The notes beneath the pieces are model-generated. The model was not told the origin of the DNA. It worked only from the letters and a program-made list of their open reading frames with translations, and did not search any database. From NCBI GenBank assembly GCA_031316115.1, contig JALDRC010000001.1, forward strand, positions 62,001 to 126,000: a stretch of DNA of 64,000 nucleotides, in the 5' to 3' direction. Positions 52,973-62,467 of this stretch are shown here, piece after piece; position 1 is the first letter of the stretch; each line of letters begins with the position of its first letter. The stretch comes from Nitrososphaeraceae archaeon. Lineage in GTDB: Archaea; Thermoproteota; Nitrososphaeria; Nitrososphaerales; Nitrososphaeraceae. The translations under genes were made by a program, and so were the position numbers.

Positions 52973-53962
52973 GTGAATAGAACGGAACAGAGCAATGCCA
53001 AAAACATTGATGATAATTTAAAGAAACCAAATAATGAACAGAATTTAGTTTCACTTGATTTAAATTTAAAGACCCTGGTAGATTTTAAAAATTCCTTAAT
53101 AGAAGAACAGAAAAAAGGGGAGGATCAGATTCAAGAATTGAATGAAAAAATAGAAGAAACTAAAAAACAAATCGATGATGAAAGGCAAAAGCTAGAAGAT
53201 TTAAGAATAAAACTAAAAGAAGTTAATGATGTAAAAGATGCTGAATTTCCAAAATTTATGGAACTTAAAGACATTGTATTAAAAGCTAGAAATCAAATGA
53301 GAGAATTGGATGAAAAATCTGGTGTAAAATCTAGTAAAGAAAGAACAAATATAAAACATCTTACAAAATCTTTGGAGCAATTAGAAAGAGATATCCAAAC
53401 AAAGAAGTTATCGAAGGATGAGGAGAGAAGATTAGTTAACAAATCAAAAGAAATAGCAACAAAACTACATGCTATGAAAGTAATACATAAAAAGGAAGAT
53501 CAATTTAGAACTATCTCCAGTCAATACGGAAATTTGAAGTCTAAGATTAACGAGATTTTTGATAAAAAATCAGAATTCGGAAACAAAATAGGCGATCTGA
53601 AAAAGATACTAGATAATCTGCTAATTAGCAGGGAGAATCTTTACGAAGACAGAAGAAAGATAATAAGAGAAGTACGTGAAAGTAATGCAAAACTCGAAAT
53701 GGTTAATACTCAAATTAATGCGATTGAATTCAGAAAATCCAAAATGAGTGTAACAGGTACTAGAAGGAAATATCGAGATGCTCATGACAAACCGTATGTT
53801 AGTATGCAGTCTCCTAAGGAGAGATCTAGAAGGAATAAAGAAAATATGCAAATCTGGAATTCTATGAAAGAACAAGCTTTAAAGAAGATGTCAAGTGGTG
53901 AAAAACTTACTTTTGATGAAATGAAATTGATTTATAGCGATATTAGCTCTTCAGAGGTTTAA
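52973..53962 (+). CDS. Coiled-coil protein (COG1340-like)
   Basis: 329 residues from a GTG start. Residues 30-260 form an almost continuous coiled coil (EEQKKGEDQIQELNEKIEET and similar heptads); the C-terminal 60 residues are basic (KSKMSVTGTRRKYRDAHDKP) and less helical. This is the layout of archaeal COG1340 coiled-coil proteins, whose function is unknown; a DNA-organising or scaffold role is a guess. AAAATATATA at 52933-52942 is a candidate TATA box. Confidence 0.65.
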   Translation: MNRTEQSNAKNIDDNLKKPNNEQNLVSLDLNLKTLVDFKNSLIEEQKKGEDQIQELNEKIEETKKQIDDERQKLEDLRIKLKEVNDVKDAEFPKFMELKDIVLKARNQMRELDEKSGVKSSKERTNIKHLTKSLEQLERDIQTKKLSKDEERRLVNKSKEIATKLHAMKVIHKKEDQFRTISSQYGNLKSKINEIFDKKSEFGNKIGDLKKILDNLLISRENLYEDRRKIIREVRESNAKLEMVNTQINAIEFRKSKMSVTGTRRKYRDAHDKPYVSMQSPKERSRRNKENMQIWNSMKEQALKKMSSGEKLTFDEMKLIYSDISSSEV

Positions 53963-54017
53963 AATTAAAATTGTCTTAATTTTAGATATTTATATAGTAT
54001 ATTTATTATTTCTTTAA

Positions 54018-55193
54018 TTGAGTAATGTATATTTTACCCCTTATGGGGTAGGATTGGGACATGCCAGTAGATTGGTGACTATTGCAAAATCAATACAAGA
54101 CAAGGAAACTAAAGTAAAGTTTTCCAGTTTTGGAGAGGCGGCGGAATTTGTCACTCGATCAGGTTATAGATGTTCAAACGTTCCTCCAGTTGAATTTTCA
54201 TGGAATATGCAAGGTAGCTTTTCTTTTAAAAATAGTCTTTCGAATATACCAATTTGGTTTAATAATTTTTTATTTCAAGTAGTTAAAGAAATTGAAAATA
54301 TTATAAAATTTGCACCCAATGTTGTTGTATCAGACTCAAGACTATCCCCCATAGTTTCTGCTAAGTTACTAGGTATTCCTTCAATAGTAATATTAAATCA
54401 GATCAGGATTTTATTATCACCAAGGCTTCATTCTTTTCGAATAGCAAGATTATTTGAAGATATTAATGCAGAATTTATTGGTAATTTATGGTCTCTTTCT
54501 GATCAAATCCTTGTACCTGATTTACCTCCGCCTTATACTATTTCTGAAAATAACACATGGAATACTGCATCTGTACGAAAAAAATTGAAATACATAGGTT
54601 TCATTTCGCCGCATTATCAAGTATCCAATACTCAATTAGAAAAGGCATTAAGCTTGCTCCAATTTTCTAAATCTAAACCTATTGTCTTTTTCCATATAAG
54701 TGGTCCACTCTATACGAGAATCCCAGTTATTAAGAAAATATTACAAGGAAAAGAATTATTTGATAAGCATTTTCAATTCATTATTTCAGAAGGCAACCCC
54801 AATGGAAAAGTAGTTCCTCTACACATATCCAAAAATGGTTGGTATTATGAGTGGTGTCCAATAAGAGATGAGCTTTTTGCTTTAAGTAACATCTTGGTTA
54901 TCAGGGGAGGACATACTGCAATATCTCAAGCGATCCAATTTGGGAAACCTATAATATCTATCCCCATTGAGAACCATGCAGAACAACTAAATAATTCCAA
55001 CAAAATTTCAAAAATTGGAATTGGTACTACAATTGACAATAAAGAAATAACTCCGGAAAAAATTGTATGCGAGATAAACAAAATACTAGCGAATAGAACT
55101 TATTTTAATAAAATGGATGAAATAATGAAAGTAAGTAACAAATTAAATGGAATTGAGAATGTTGTCGATATAGTTAGGTCGTATATTAGATGA
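54018..55193 (+). CDS. Glycosyltransferase, MurG/GT28-like fold
   Basis: 391 residues, TTG start with TTTATATAG (53989-53997) as TATA box about 25 bp before it. The N-terminal motif is TPYGVGLGHASRLVTIAKSI (GGxxGH-type glycine loop), and the donor-binding motif is IRGGHTAISQAIQFGKPIIS then IPIENHAEQLNN near residue 320, typical of GT-B UDP-sugar transferases. It probably glycosylates a lipid or surface glycan. Its 3' end overlaps the convergent THUMP gene by 51 bp. Confidence 0.85.
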   Translation: MSNVYFTPYGVGLGHASRLVTIAKSIQDKETKVKFSSFGEAAEFVTRSGYRCSNVPPVEFSWNMQGSFSFKNSLSNIPIWFNNFLFQVVKEIENIIKFAPNVVVSDSRLSPIVSAKLLGIPSIVILNQIRILLSPRLHSFRIARLFEDINAEFIGNLWSLSDQILVPDLPPPYTISENNTWNTASVRKKLKYIGFISPHYQVSNTQLEKALSLLQFSKSKPIVFFHISGPLYTRIPVIKKILQGKELFDKHFQFIISEGNPNGKVVPLHISKNGWYYEWCPIRDELFALSNILVIRGGHTAISQAIQFGKPIISIPIENHAEQLNNSNKISKIGIGTTIDNKEITPEKIVCEINKILANRTYFNKMDEIMKVSNKLNGIENVVDIVRSYIR

Positions 55194-56255
55194 GGTCATT
55201 ATAAAGGAAACATTTTTAATATTTCTTAGATTTATTCGATCGCTAAATTTTTCCTTTTTATTCCTTGATTTTGGATGTGGATAGAATCTATTTTTAATTT
55301 GAAAGATATTAGAAATCTCATTATTTCCTATAACAAACTCATCTTTATTAATATCTAAAAATAGCAATGGTAGCCATGGAATTTTTCTATTTTGAAAACA
55401 TAAATTGATAATCTTCTCTACCGCGTATAGAGGATGTGTATAAAAACTAAAAGGAATTAACACATCAGGAATATCTATAAAAGGAATAATCGATTGAAAA
55501 AGATTTAGCTCATTAAGATGAGAAACATTGTTATCAAAACTAAAAGCAATTTTAAGTAACTTCACTGAAATACGTTTATTTTCCATGTTTAAAAATATAT
55601 GACGAAGGTCTTTAAGATATTTTGTTAGACTATTTCTGTTAGAGTAGATAATCAGGATCTGAGGTATGAATCCATAAGTTGATATTTTTTCTATAGAATT
55701 GATCGAATAATCGTTATAATATACACAAAAAATTTTTTTTTTTATATAACGTGAAGGAAGTCCTCCTGCACCTTCTATAAATTTGTAAATAACATAACAA
55801 TGTGATTTGGAAATAAAGCAATAAATATTAGTGACAGCAGTTCCATGAGTACGAAATGGAGTTAATTTCTTGTTAAACTTTTCTAGAATTAATCCAGTAG
55901 CCATAAATTCTATGTCTCTAGAGATTATATTTGGATTTTCTGAAAACACATTAATCTTAAACTGATTTTTAGAATAGATAGTTCTATCAGCTACATATTC
56001 GATCATATCCAGTATATCTCTGATTTGAACTGAAGTGGATACAGAGATTCCAATTCTTTTTATTCCAGAACAATTCCTCAGCCATTGTGAAACCTGTAGA
56101 TAATCTCTAACCTCAAGAACTAAAAAATCATTTTCAGAAATTACTTTAAAGTTTTTGATCTTATTTTTTAGCAATATATTCTTAATCGAAATCTTTATAA
56201 AATCTATTAAGTATCTACTTACAGGAAAAATTAATAACTTGATATTTTCTTGCAA
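55143..56255 (-). CDS. THUMP-domain, ThiI-like RNA-modification protein
   Basis: 370 residues. The section SGIKRIGISVSTSVQIRDIL then the THUMP-like LTPFRTHGTAVTNIYCF and FIEGAGGLPSRYIKK (the last similar to the GVGGLP motif of ThiI) support a tRNA 4-thiouridine synthetase-related protein. The P-loop SGGxDS of ThiI is not clearly preserved, so it may bind tRNA without sulfur transfer, or be diverged. The C-terminal part is unusual. It overlaps the convergent glycosyltransferase gene. Confidence 0.5.
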   Translation of the reverse strand: MQENIKLLIFPVSRYLIDFIKISIKNILLKNKIKNFKVISENDFLVLEVRDYLQVSQWLRNCSGIKRIGISVSTSVQIRDILDMIEYVADRTIYSKNQFKINVFSENPNIISRDIEFMATGLILEKFNKKLTPFRTHGTAVTNIYCFISKSHCYVIYKFIEGAGGLPSRYIKKKIFCVYYNDYSINSIEKISTYGFIPQILIIYSNRNSLTKYLKDLRHIFLNMENKRISVKLLKIAFSFDNNVSHLNELNLFQSIIPFIDIPDVLIPFSFYTHPLYAVEKIINLCFQNRKIPWLPLLFLDINKDEFVIGNNEISNIFQIKNRFYPHPKSRNKKEKFSDRINLRNIKNVSFIMTSSNIRPNYIDNILNSI

Positions 56256-56274
56256 TCTGTTTTGAGTTAAATAA

Positions 56275-57210
56275 TCATATTTGTTGTATTGTACCTTCTA
56301 TCGTTTCTTTATCTTGTGCATTTGGTGTCTTCTTTAAATACAAAATCAAATCTTGTTTAGCTTGAGCATTTTTATTTAGGTTTAATCTAACAAAAGCTCT
56401 ATTTTTATAAATAGGGCCATATCTATCTGGATCGATCGCAATGGCATCAGAATAATATATTTCTGCTTTGCTATAATTTTTGTTTTTTAAGAAAAAATTG
56501 CCTAATCCCCTGAACGCAAGATAATAATACGGATTTATCGAAATTGCTTTCTCAAAGCAACTAACTGCTTTAGAATTATTTTTTTCACTATAACAACTAC
56601 CAAGCATCGACCATGCACGGGCACAATCGTTATCATCATTAAGAACTTTATCTAACTTGTTAATTGCAGAATCTATTTTTCCTGTAAGAAAATCATTTTC
56701 AGCTTCAAAGCAAACCATGTTTGAATTTAAACATTTAAGATTATCATTTTTAATGATGTTCTTCATATCATTTGGTAACATAATAATAATTACATTATCC
56801 TCTTGTCTCCATTGCGATTCGAATTTTGATTCAGGAATAAAACCTTCAGTATTGGGTTGTGGGACATATGTTACGATTCTTTTTTCATCTGAGTTATAAC
56901 CAGATACCAAGATAGCATGTTGAATTAAATTATATAAACCAGGAAAAATAACTATAGGAGGAATAGCTTGATCTACTCTTTTTTTTATATCAGATAATGA
57001 ACCTTTATAAATAAAATATGTAAACCCTTTTTTTTCTGCTATTTTTAAGCCATCATACAGAGTTTTTGACGTTTCGAATTTGGATGATCCAATACTATCT
57101 ATAGAGTCTTCTCCCCAATACTTTAATACTACAGATACCATTAGAGGAAATTGTTCATCTTCTTCTACCAATGGTAAGTTTAGATTATGTGAATAATTGT
57201 ATTGCAACAA
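56275..57210 (-). CDS. C39-peptidase-like domain plus TPR repeats
   Basis: 311 residues. The N-terminal 150 look like a papain-fold C39-type domain: MVSVVLKYWGED near residue 25, LIQHAILVSGYNSDEKRIVT with the candidate His near 115. At the position where active C39 peptidases have Cys (CGPAALxxxLKYWG) this protein reads QFPLMV, so catalysis is doubtful. The C-terminal half holds three or more TPR units (AWSMLGSCYSEKNNSKAVSC, AFRGLGNFFLKNKNYSKAEI, IYKNRAFVRLNLNKNAQAKQ). Likely a substrate- or peptide-binding adaptor. 19 bp before the THUMP gene, same strand. Confidence 0.7.
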   Translation of the reverse strand: MLQYNYSHNLNLPLVEEDEQFPLMVSVVLKYWGEDSIDSIGSSKFETSKTLYDGLKIAEKKGFTYFIYKGSLSDIKKRVDQAIPPIVIFPGLYNLIQHAILVSGYNSDEKRIVTYVPQPNTEGFIPESKFESQWRQEDNVIIIMLPNDMKNIIKNDNLKCLNSNMVCFEAENDFLTGKIDSAINKLDKVLNDDNDCARAWSMLGSCYSEKNNSKAVSCFEKAISINPYYYLAFRGLGNFFLKNKNYSKAEIYYSDAIAIDPDRYGPIYKNRAFVRLNLNKNAQAKQDLILYLKKTPNAQDKETIEGTIQQI

Positions 57211-57243
57211 GAATTAAATAAAATTCTTCAAATAAAAATCATC

Positions 57244-57804
57244 CTATCTAGAAAGCTTTAAAAAATAACGTAGCAATATTTTTCCAATTTTTCCACTTTT
57301 TTCAGGATGAAATTGAAATCCAAAAATATTTTTATTAATATGTTTAAATATCTCTACTTTATTTGCTGGTGAGACAGCAAGTTTTTCCAGTTCGTTGGAA
57401 ATTTTTGAGATAGCATATCCATGGCTTTGATATACAGCAAAAGAAAAGTTTTTAGGAATAGATAGACATTCTTTTAAGGTTGTTATTTTTTGGAATCCTT
57501 CAATGACTTGGTCCAACTTAATCAATGACCCACCAAAACTAAGATTTATGATCTCTGCACCATAACAAATTCCTAAAAGAGGAGTGTTAGTTCGATAGCA
57601 ATACTTAATTATTTTAGAATTTATAAGGTTGGTTTCTTTTAAAACTTTTTTTCGACCAGATAGTATTATTGAATCGTATGTATTTAATGTATCTATGTTT
57701 ACTTTTGAATAAATTTCTTTATTAACTTTTTGCTTGAAAGAAGTCAGAAAAAATATGCTATCTGAATAGGACGAGGAATTATCAACAATTAATGTGGTCA
57801 TCAA
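57244..57804 (-). CDS. Class I glutamine amidotransferase, GuaA-subunit A-like
   Basis: 186 residues. Nucleophile Cys in TPLLGICYGAEIINLSFGGS near residue 97 and the His-Glu pair in GFQFHPEKSGKIGK near residue 165. Closest in layout to the stand-alone glutaminase subunit of archaeal GMP synthase, or anthranilate/aminodeoxychorismate synthase component II. No ATP-pyrophosphatase partner is adjacent. It supplies ammonia from glutamine to a synthase subunit; the partner is elsewhere. Confidence 0.8.
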   Translation of the reverse strand: MMTTLIVDNSSSYSDSIFFLTSFKQKVNKEIYSKVNIDTLNTYDSIILSGRKKVLKETNLINSKIIKYCYRTNTPLLGICYGAEIINLSFGGSLIKLDQVIEGFQKITTLKECLSIPKNFSFAVYQSHGYAISKISNELEKLAVSPANKVEIFKHINKNIFGFQFHPEKSGKIGKILLRYFLKLSR

Positions 57805-57927
57805 GTATATACCAGAATTCTATATATTTAATTTGGTTATATTATCGTTGTTTAAGACTATTTATCTTGAAAATATTTTGTTTCTAATTTTTATGGTAAA
57901 ACATCATAGTATTAAATTTGGATACAA

Positions 57928-59097
57928 CTAAATTAAATTAGCTAGGTTTTTTAGAACCAAGTAAATTCCCACTGAGCTAGGAACAGTAGTAGAACATTTA
58001 TCTAAAATGTACTTTTTCCTTTTAAATCGAAATTCTAATCTTGTCTTAACATCTACATCTACATTTCTATCATCTTCAAATAAACATGCATCTGAAAATG
58101 GATCGAATGAATCTAAGTTATTACATTTAACTTTTGATAACCCACTTTTACTGTTGATTGAACCTGGCATCCTGAATATCCTATGAATATCCATTGTTAC
58201 ATAAGGATCTATCTTTACCCCCATTTTTCCCGTTATGTTTTCAACTTCTTTTTTGAATAGTAAATATCCACCGACACGATTCACATATTTTTGGAGGCTA
58301 TTATTAGTAATATTAAATAATTTCATGTTCTTTGATATTCTTTTTCTCCATCCATATGACAAACCACTGATAGGTATCTTAACTTTCAAGTTATTTTTAT
58401 ATTGTGTAACTCCTAAACTTGTAACAGAAAAATTTTTACCCATTAGATATTCTACAAGATCGGTTCTGCCTTTTGAGTCTAAATTAAAATAATCTTTTTC
58501 TAGAGCTGTGATATGAAATCCATTATTACCAGAGAAATAAACATAAATAGATTTATGATTTATTCCAAAATCAGTAACTAGAAATGAAATTAATTTTTTA
58601 GTTTCATTTTTAAGATTTCTAATACAAATTCCACAGGGTATAATAGTAGAATCTATTTTAGTACTTTTACATACACTACAAGAAGAAGGCAAGTTGTTAC
58701 TTATATTATCGCAATATTTACATATATAATAAGTATGATCCTTTTGACAAGGTAGGTTCAGATCTTTCAAGTCAATATCAAAAATAAGATCAGATCCAAT
58801 CAATCTTTTTTCGTTAATGGGAAAGGTAGGAAAATCATAATAAGAATTTGAAATATATATACCTGCAGGTACATTTTGAATAAGAAATGCATTTAACTGT
58901 CCCATATTGATAAAAGAAATATGTCTAGTCATTTTAGAATCAAAACTCATAAATCCAAATTCCCTTCTTGAGATATCTAATGGAGATTCAAGATGCTTGA
59001 ATTTGTTAAAATAATATTCCTTAAAGCATTTTTGTAGGAAATTTATGTTTTTTGTCTCATTTTTAATCATTTCGTCTCTGTAATCTCTTTTTCCCAA
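57928..59097 (-). CDS. priS: DNA primase small (catalytic) subunit
   Basis: 389 residues; the ATG at 59070 (MIKNETKN) is an alternative giving 380 and only an 8-bp overlap with priL. The catalytic pair is in DLIFDIDLKDLNLPC near residue 105. Zinc knuckles YYICKYCDNI, SSCSVCKSTK and IPCGICIRN form an insertion of three CxxC pairs between them. IYVYFSGNNGFHI and TMDIHRIFRMPGSINSKSG match the family. Forms the RNA/DNA-priming complex with PriL for replication. Confidence 0.92.
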   Translation of the reverse strand: MGKRDYRDEMIKNETKNINFLQKCFKEYYFNKFKHLESPLDISRREFGFMSFDSKMTRHISFINMGQLNAFLIQNVPAGIYISNSYYDFPTFPINEKRLIGSDLIFDIDLKDLNLPCQKDHTYYICKYCDNISNNLPSSCSVCKSTKIDSTIIPCGICIRNLKNETKKLISFLVTDFGINHKSIYVYFSGNNGFHITALEKDYFNLDSKGRTDLVEYLMGKNFSVTSLGVTQYKNNLKVKIPISGLSYGWRKRISKNMKLFNITNNSLQKYVNRVGGYLLFKKEVENITGKMGVKIDPYVTMDIHRIFRMPGSINSKSGLSKVKCNNLDSFDPFSDACLFEDDRNVDVDVKTRLEFRFKRKKYILDKCSTTVPSSVGIYLVLKNLANLI

Positions 59098-60091
59098 ACT
59101 GAATCGGATTGGTTATTCCTTTACATTCATGGGTATAAAAACATAGATTCTCATTAGCGAGTTTTGAACATGATGGAACAGAATACTGGATCAAACTACC
59201 TTTCTTACCTGCAAGATGTTCTACCTGATATCTAGTTATTTGTTCGTTATAATCGGGTGCATTTTTAAATATATTTATGATTTCATCTATACTTTTTCCA
59301 TAGAACAACATGTATGTTGCCAATAGGAAGCGTGCTGAATGCGGGAGATTTTCATTTTTATTTAATTGATTTAACGCATGTTCTATACAAGGAGGAAATT
59401 TGAGATTTTTAGTTTGGACAGGGGTTGGAAAGATGACTTTATGTTTAATTGAATCAGCTTCTAATTTTATTTGATCAGGAATTTTTGTTATTTTCATATT
59501 CTTTATCTTATTATAAATCAAAAGAGACAATTCATTTCGTACTAATCTAACGGTTTCTTCTACATCAAGATACACGAAGCCTTTGTCCACTGAACGGTTA
59601 ATTAATTTCCACTCTAATTCATGAAATAGAGTAGATCGAGAAAGGTAGTCTGAAATTTTCATCTTAAATATATTACGTTGGCTATCAAATTGAATTATTT
59701 GTAAATCAAGTAATTCATGAAAAATTTTTGAGATTAAAAGATCTCTTTTTTTAGAATTTGTCTGATAAATCAAATCATGGGTAAGAAACTTTTCTACTCT
59801 CATCGCTTCGAAGAGAGAATATTTCTTTGTAATAGATTCTATGTTTATATGTTTTATTATTATTAAAGAAATGAGAAAAGCAAATAATTCTAAATCATAC
59901 TTTTCAAATTCAGTGCAGACTATTCCTTTCAATACTTCATATTCAACTCTCTTTCTTGCTTTTTCTATGATATGTCTGAACTCTGGCCTTTCAAATTCAT
60001 CAAGATCAAAATAGGTTTCTTTAATGAAATTTCCTGCTTCATTTAAAAATGGATATTTTGCAAAGTCGTCCTTTCCCAATATTATTGACAA
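59063..60091 (-). CDS. priL: DNA primase large subunit, [4Fe-4S]
   Basis: 342 residues. The C-terminal Fe-S domain has cysteines in KFPPCIEHALNQL near residue 245, VPSCSKLANENLCFYTHECK near 315. The N-terminal helical domain (ERPEFRHIIEKARKRVEYEV) contacts PriS. It positions template and ATP for primer synthesis. It precedes priS in the operon with overlapping ends, as in other archaea. Confidence 0.9.
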   Translation of the reverse strand: MSIILGKDDFAKYPFLNEAGNFIKETYFDLDEFERPEFRHIIEKARKRVEYEVLKGIVCTEFEKYDLELFAFLISLIIIKHINIESITKKYSLFEAMRVEKFLTHDLIYQTNSKKRDLLISKIFHELLDLQIIQFDSQRNIFKMKISDYLSRSTLFHELEWKLINRSVDKGFVYLDVEETVRLVRNELSLLIYNKIKNMKITKIPDQIKLEADSIKHKVIFPTPVQTKNLKFPPCIEHALNQLNKNENLPHSARFLLATYMLFYGKSIDEIINIFKNAPDYNEQITRYQVEHLAGKKGSLIQYSVPSCSKLANENLCFYTHECKGITNPIQFGKKRLQRRND

Positions 60092-60184
60092 TAATAAAGA
60101 ATACTGAAAACCGAAATAAAAAACTACGCAAATATAAGCTCTGTTAATTTGGGATAATACTCACTTTTCTAACACAAAATGATT

Positions 60185-60838
60185 TTTATTTGTTATAGTA
60201 TCATTGTACATAGAAATAAAGAATTGTATCCAGTTATGTATATGAAATAAATTACATTCTTCTTTGATGCATGGATAGTAATCATCAAAACTTAATGATA
60301 TTTCAAAAACTGATTTACACTTTCCAAACTTTTATAAAATGGTAATTGCAAAAAATATTTTAAGCCAATATATTGTATGCTACAACATGCCATGTTCCAC
60401 CATCTGGATAGACAGTATGTTTTCCATATTTTGATACAAGCGATCTGATGAATTTTTCAGCAACAGGAATATTTCTTCCTGCAGAGAAATAGATTCCAAG
60501 TACAGAACTGTTGATTGGCTCAATACAAAACCATAACCAATAACCCGGGTTACCAATATGAATTAAAGTTTCATCTATAACAAATGCAGGTACTCTTTTT
60601 CTCTTGTAATTTTGACATGAACCAAACCTCTGAATCCAGTTCCAAACAGAAACATGACTTCGCTTTTCATCTCTAAATCTAATCAATGCTTTGAACGTAT
60701 TACGTATACTCAAACCAAGAAAGTACAAATAAAGAGAATACATAACAATATAATTAGGTGTCCTATCTCTTGCAAATTTTATTTTATTCATAGCAGATTT
60801 AGAACATTACGGGCCATACCTTTTACTGCTTAAATAAA
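60185..60838 (-). mobile_element. Damaged IS6/IS240-type insertion sequence, copy A
   Basis: Aligns end to end with relic C (8285-8655) and the 62468 copy. The right part encodes the transposase N-terminal two thirds (60360-60791); the left part keeps a shifted SFDDYYPC-like and WIQFFISMYN trace (near 60270-60240) after stops. The catalytic Glu region is lost. Shared sequences at the ends are TACATAGAAATAAAGAATTG and AATGTTCTAAATC. Terminal repeats are not clear. Confidence 0.6.
60360..60791 (-). CDS. Transposase (DDE, IS240-type), truncated
   Basis: 143 residues. Begins MNKIKFARDRTPNYIVMYSL, helix-turn-helix part KRSHVSVWNWIQRFGS, then the DDE core: VPAFVIDETLIHIG (first Asp) and HTVYPDGGTWHVVAYNI (second Asp). 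It ends before the catalytic Glu, which lies in a frameshifted tail. Compared with about 210-230 residues for intact family members, it is inactive. The same element occurs at 62527. Confidence 0.75.
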   Translation of the reverse strand: MNKIKFARDRTPNYIVMYSLYLYFLGLSIRNTFKALIRFRDEKRSHVSVWNWIQRFGSCQNYKRKRVPAFVIDETLIHIGNPGYWLWFCIEPINSSVLGIYFSAGRNIPVAEKFIRSLVSKYGKHTVYPDGGTWHVVAYNILA

Positions 60839-61249
60839 CATTTATGAAAATATCTATCTGTATCAGGTCATCCTTATGTTCCTGTTAACCGTAATTTTTT
60901 ATTATAATTCATAATATTAAAGGATATTGAAAATCCCCTATGTTAGATATCTTACTTTCCATTCATTTCTATTTTTTCATTCTTTTTTATTTTCTTTTTT
61001 TATTTCGGGTTAAAGGCGAGAAACATCTATTCGCCTTCGTTATGAGGCAGTATTATAGCCGCTCAGATATAGATTCAGTCAGAACATCACTCCCATACGG
61101 AGTATGTTAATTTTGAACCTAGGATACATACAAAGGGGAATGGTACCCAATAAAGATTTTCATATAGTCAGAGCCGTAAAAACCATCTAGACTTTTCGAG
61201 TATTCTACTTCCATTGATAAGTTGTAGGAAGAGACCGGAATTTAGGAGG
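60839..61249. other. Intergenic region, no gene seen
   Basis: About 410 bp between the IS and the DUF6659 gene. A T/C-rich tract occurs near 60960-61000. Coding traces are absent, and no RNA fold is evident. Nothing else is supported. Confidence 0.4.
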
Positions 61250-61792
61250 CTACTTACTGGCTATTTCCTGAATAAGGTTTCTAACTGTATTGATATTAAG
61301 GTCGAGCTGATCAGCAATCATATCATCCGAAATACCAGATTCATACAGATTTCTCAAGATTTCTTTCTTTTCGCTGTCTATTACATTAGAAGGTGGATAT
61401 AGCGATAGATCTGATTCGACTGATTTAACATATTGTTCGACCTTCTCCATAATAGAGTCTGTGTTGATTTCCTTGTTTGCTGAAAGTACCAGTACATGAT
61501 CTTTAACTGGAATGTTAAATATCTTTACTTTATCATAATCAAAAAAAACACATTTTAAAGTACCTAATTCTGGTGAAAACATTCTTCTCAAGTCAACAAC
61601 ATAAGCAGTTTGAGCCAAATTCAATTCAGGATTTCTTCCCTTAAGATAATCCTCAAGGCCTTCTCTCATACCTCCTCCATACAAATGTCCGGACTTTTCT
61701 ACTAACCCTGCAAATCTAATATCAGGATCGAGTTCTAAAATATTTTTTGAAAACTGCTCTGCTTTCATATACAATAGTAAGTAATTGTTCAT
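61250..61792 (-). CDS. DUF6659-type protein with C-terminal HTH
   Basis: 180 residues. Residues 1-130 are a roadblock/longin-like alpha/beta domain (MKAEQFSKNILELDPDIRFA; GLVEKSGHLYGGGMREGLED; FSPELGTLKCVFFDYDKVKI), as in the DUF6659 family found in thaumarchaea. Residues 150-178 look like a sigma-70-4 or resolvase-type helix-turn-helix (SGISDDMIADQLDLNINTVR). The pairing of a sensor-like domain with an HTH suggests a small transcription or signalling factor (inference). Flanked by IS debris on both sides. Confidence 0.75.
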   Translation of the reverse strand: MNNYLLLYMKAEQFSKNILELDPDIRFAGLVEKSGHLYGGGMREGLEDYLKGRNPELNLAQTAYVVDLRRMFSPELGTLKCVFFDYDKVKIFNIPVKDHVLVLSANKEINTDSIMEKVEQYVKSVESDLSLYPPSNVIDSEKKEILRNLYESGISDDMIADQLDLNINTVRNLIQEIASK

Positions 61793-62363
61793 ATTTAGTC
61801 TTTTTGTACTGGCTGCATTAGTTGTTTTTGTATTAATTAATTATGAATGTACCCGTTACAACATAAATATAAAGTAACATAGTCAAGAACACGTTTGTAG
61901 GAATGACGATAGATTTATAATTTCATTTTTTCATGAATTTTACTATCCTAACTGCTGAAATAGCCATATACACAGTAATGAAAAATGACTTGTCATTTAC
62001 TATAAAAAAAAGTATTAATTAATATAATTCAAGTAAATTTGTGATAGTGAACCTAGAAAACTACATGTCCGTCGGAAATAACACCTATAGCGGTTCTGAA
62101 ATAAGAGTATATTGGAAAATAATTCTGCTAACTTGTATTTAGTTTTTTTTTTGTTAGATACTTAGTTGATTTTAAAATATATTAGAGAAGTGAATGAATG
62201 AATAAGTTGTATTTAAGAGAATAGTTTAATTTATTTATAATGCTATTTCCAGTGTTTTGTGTTGTTTAAAAAAGCTTGACCATATTGTGTTCCTACATTT
62301 GATTCTATTTGAAAGGAAACTTATCTTTGTCAAGTAATTCACTTTAAAGAAATAATGCTTAAG
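61793..62363. other. AT-rich intergenic region between DUF6659 gene and cupin remnant
   Basis: About 570 bp with no intact ORF. It holds the promoter of the DUF6659 gene at its left end. T-runs and short A/T repeats are common; nothing else can be named. Confidence 0.45.
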
Positions 62364-62467
62364 TTATGGAGAACTAATTACAAGAGCATGTCTACCTTTC
62401 TCTCTTACCGCAAATCTATGTGGAGTATCTTTTTGTACAAAAATTATATCTCCTGACACTGCTGTTA
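62364..62467 (-). pseudogene. Cupin-domain C-terminal fragment
   Basis: The minus-strand frame reads AVSGDIIFVQKDTPHRFAVR then EKGRHALVISSP and TAA at 62364-62366. The GDxxFVxxxTPHRF and LVIxSP pattern is the second half of a cupin barrel. The remaining upstream part is missing, and the IS sequence at 62468 begins exactly where the frame loses similarity. The IS therefore lies in or beside a former cupin gene. Confidence 0.6.
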
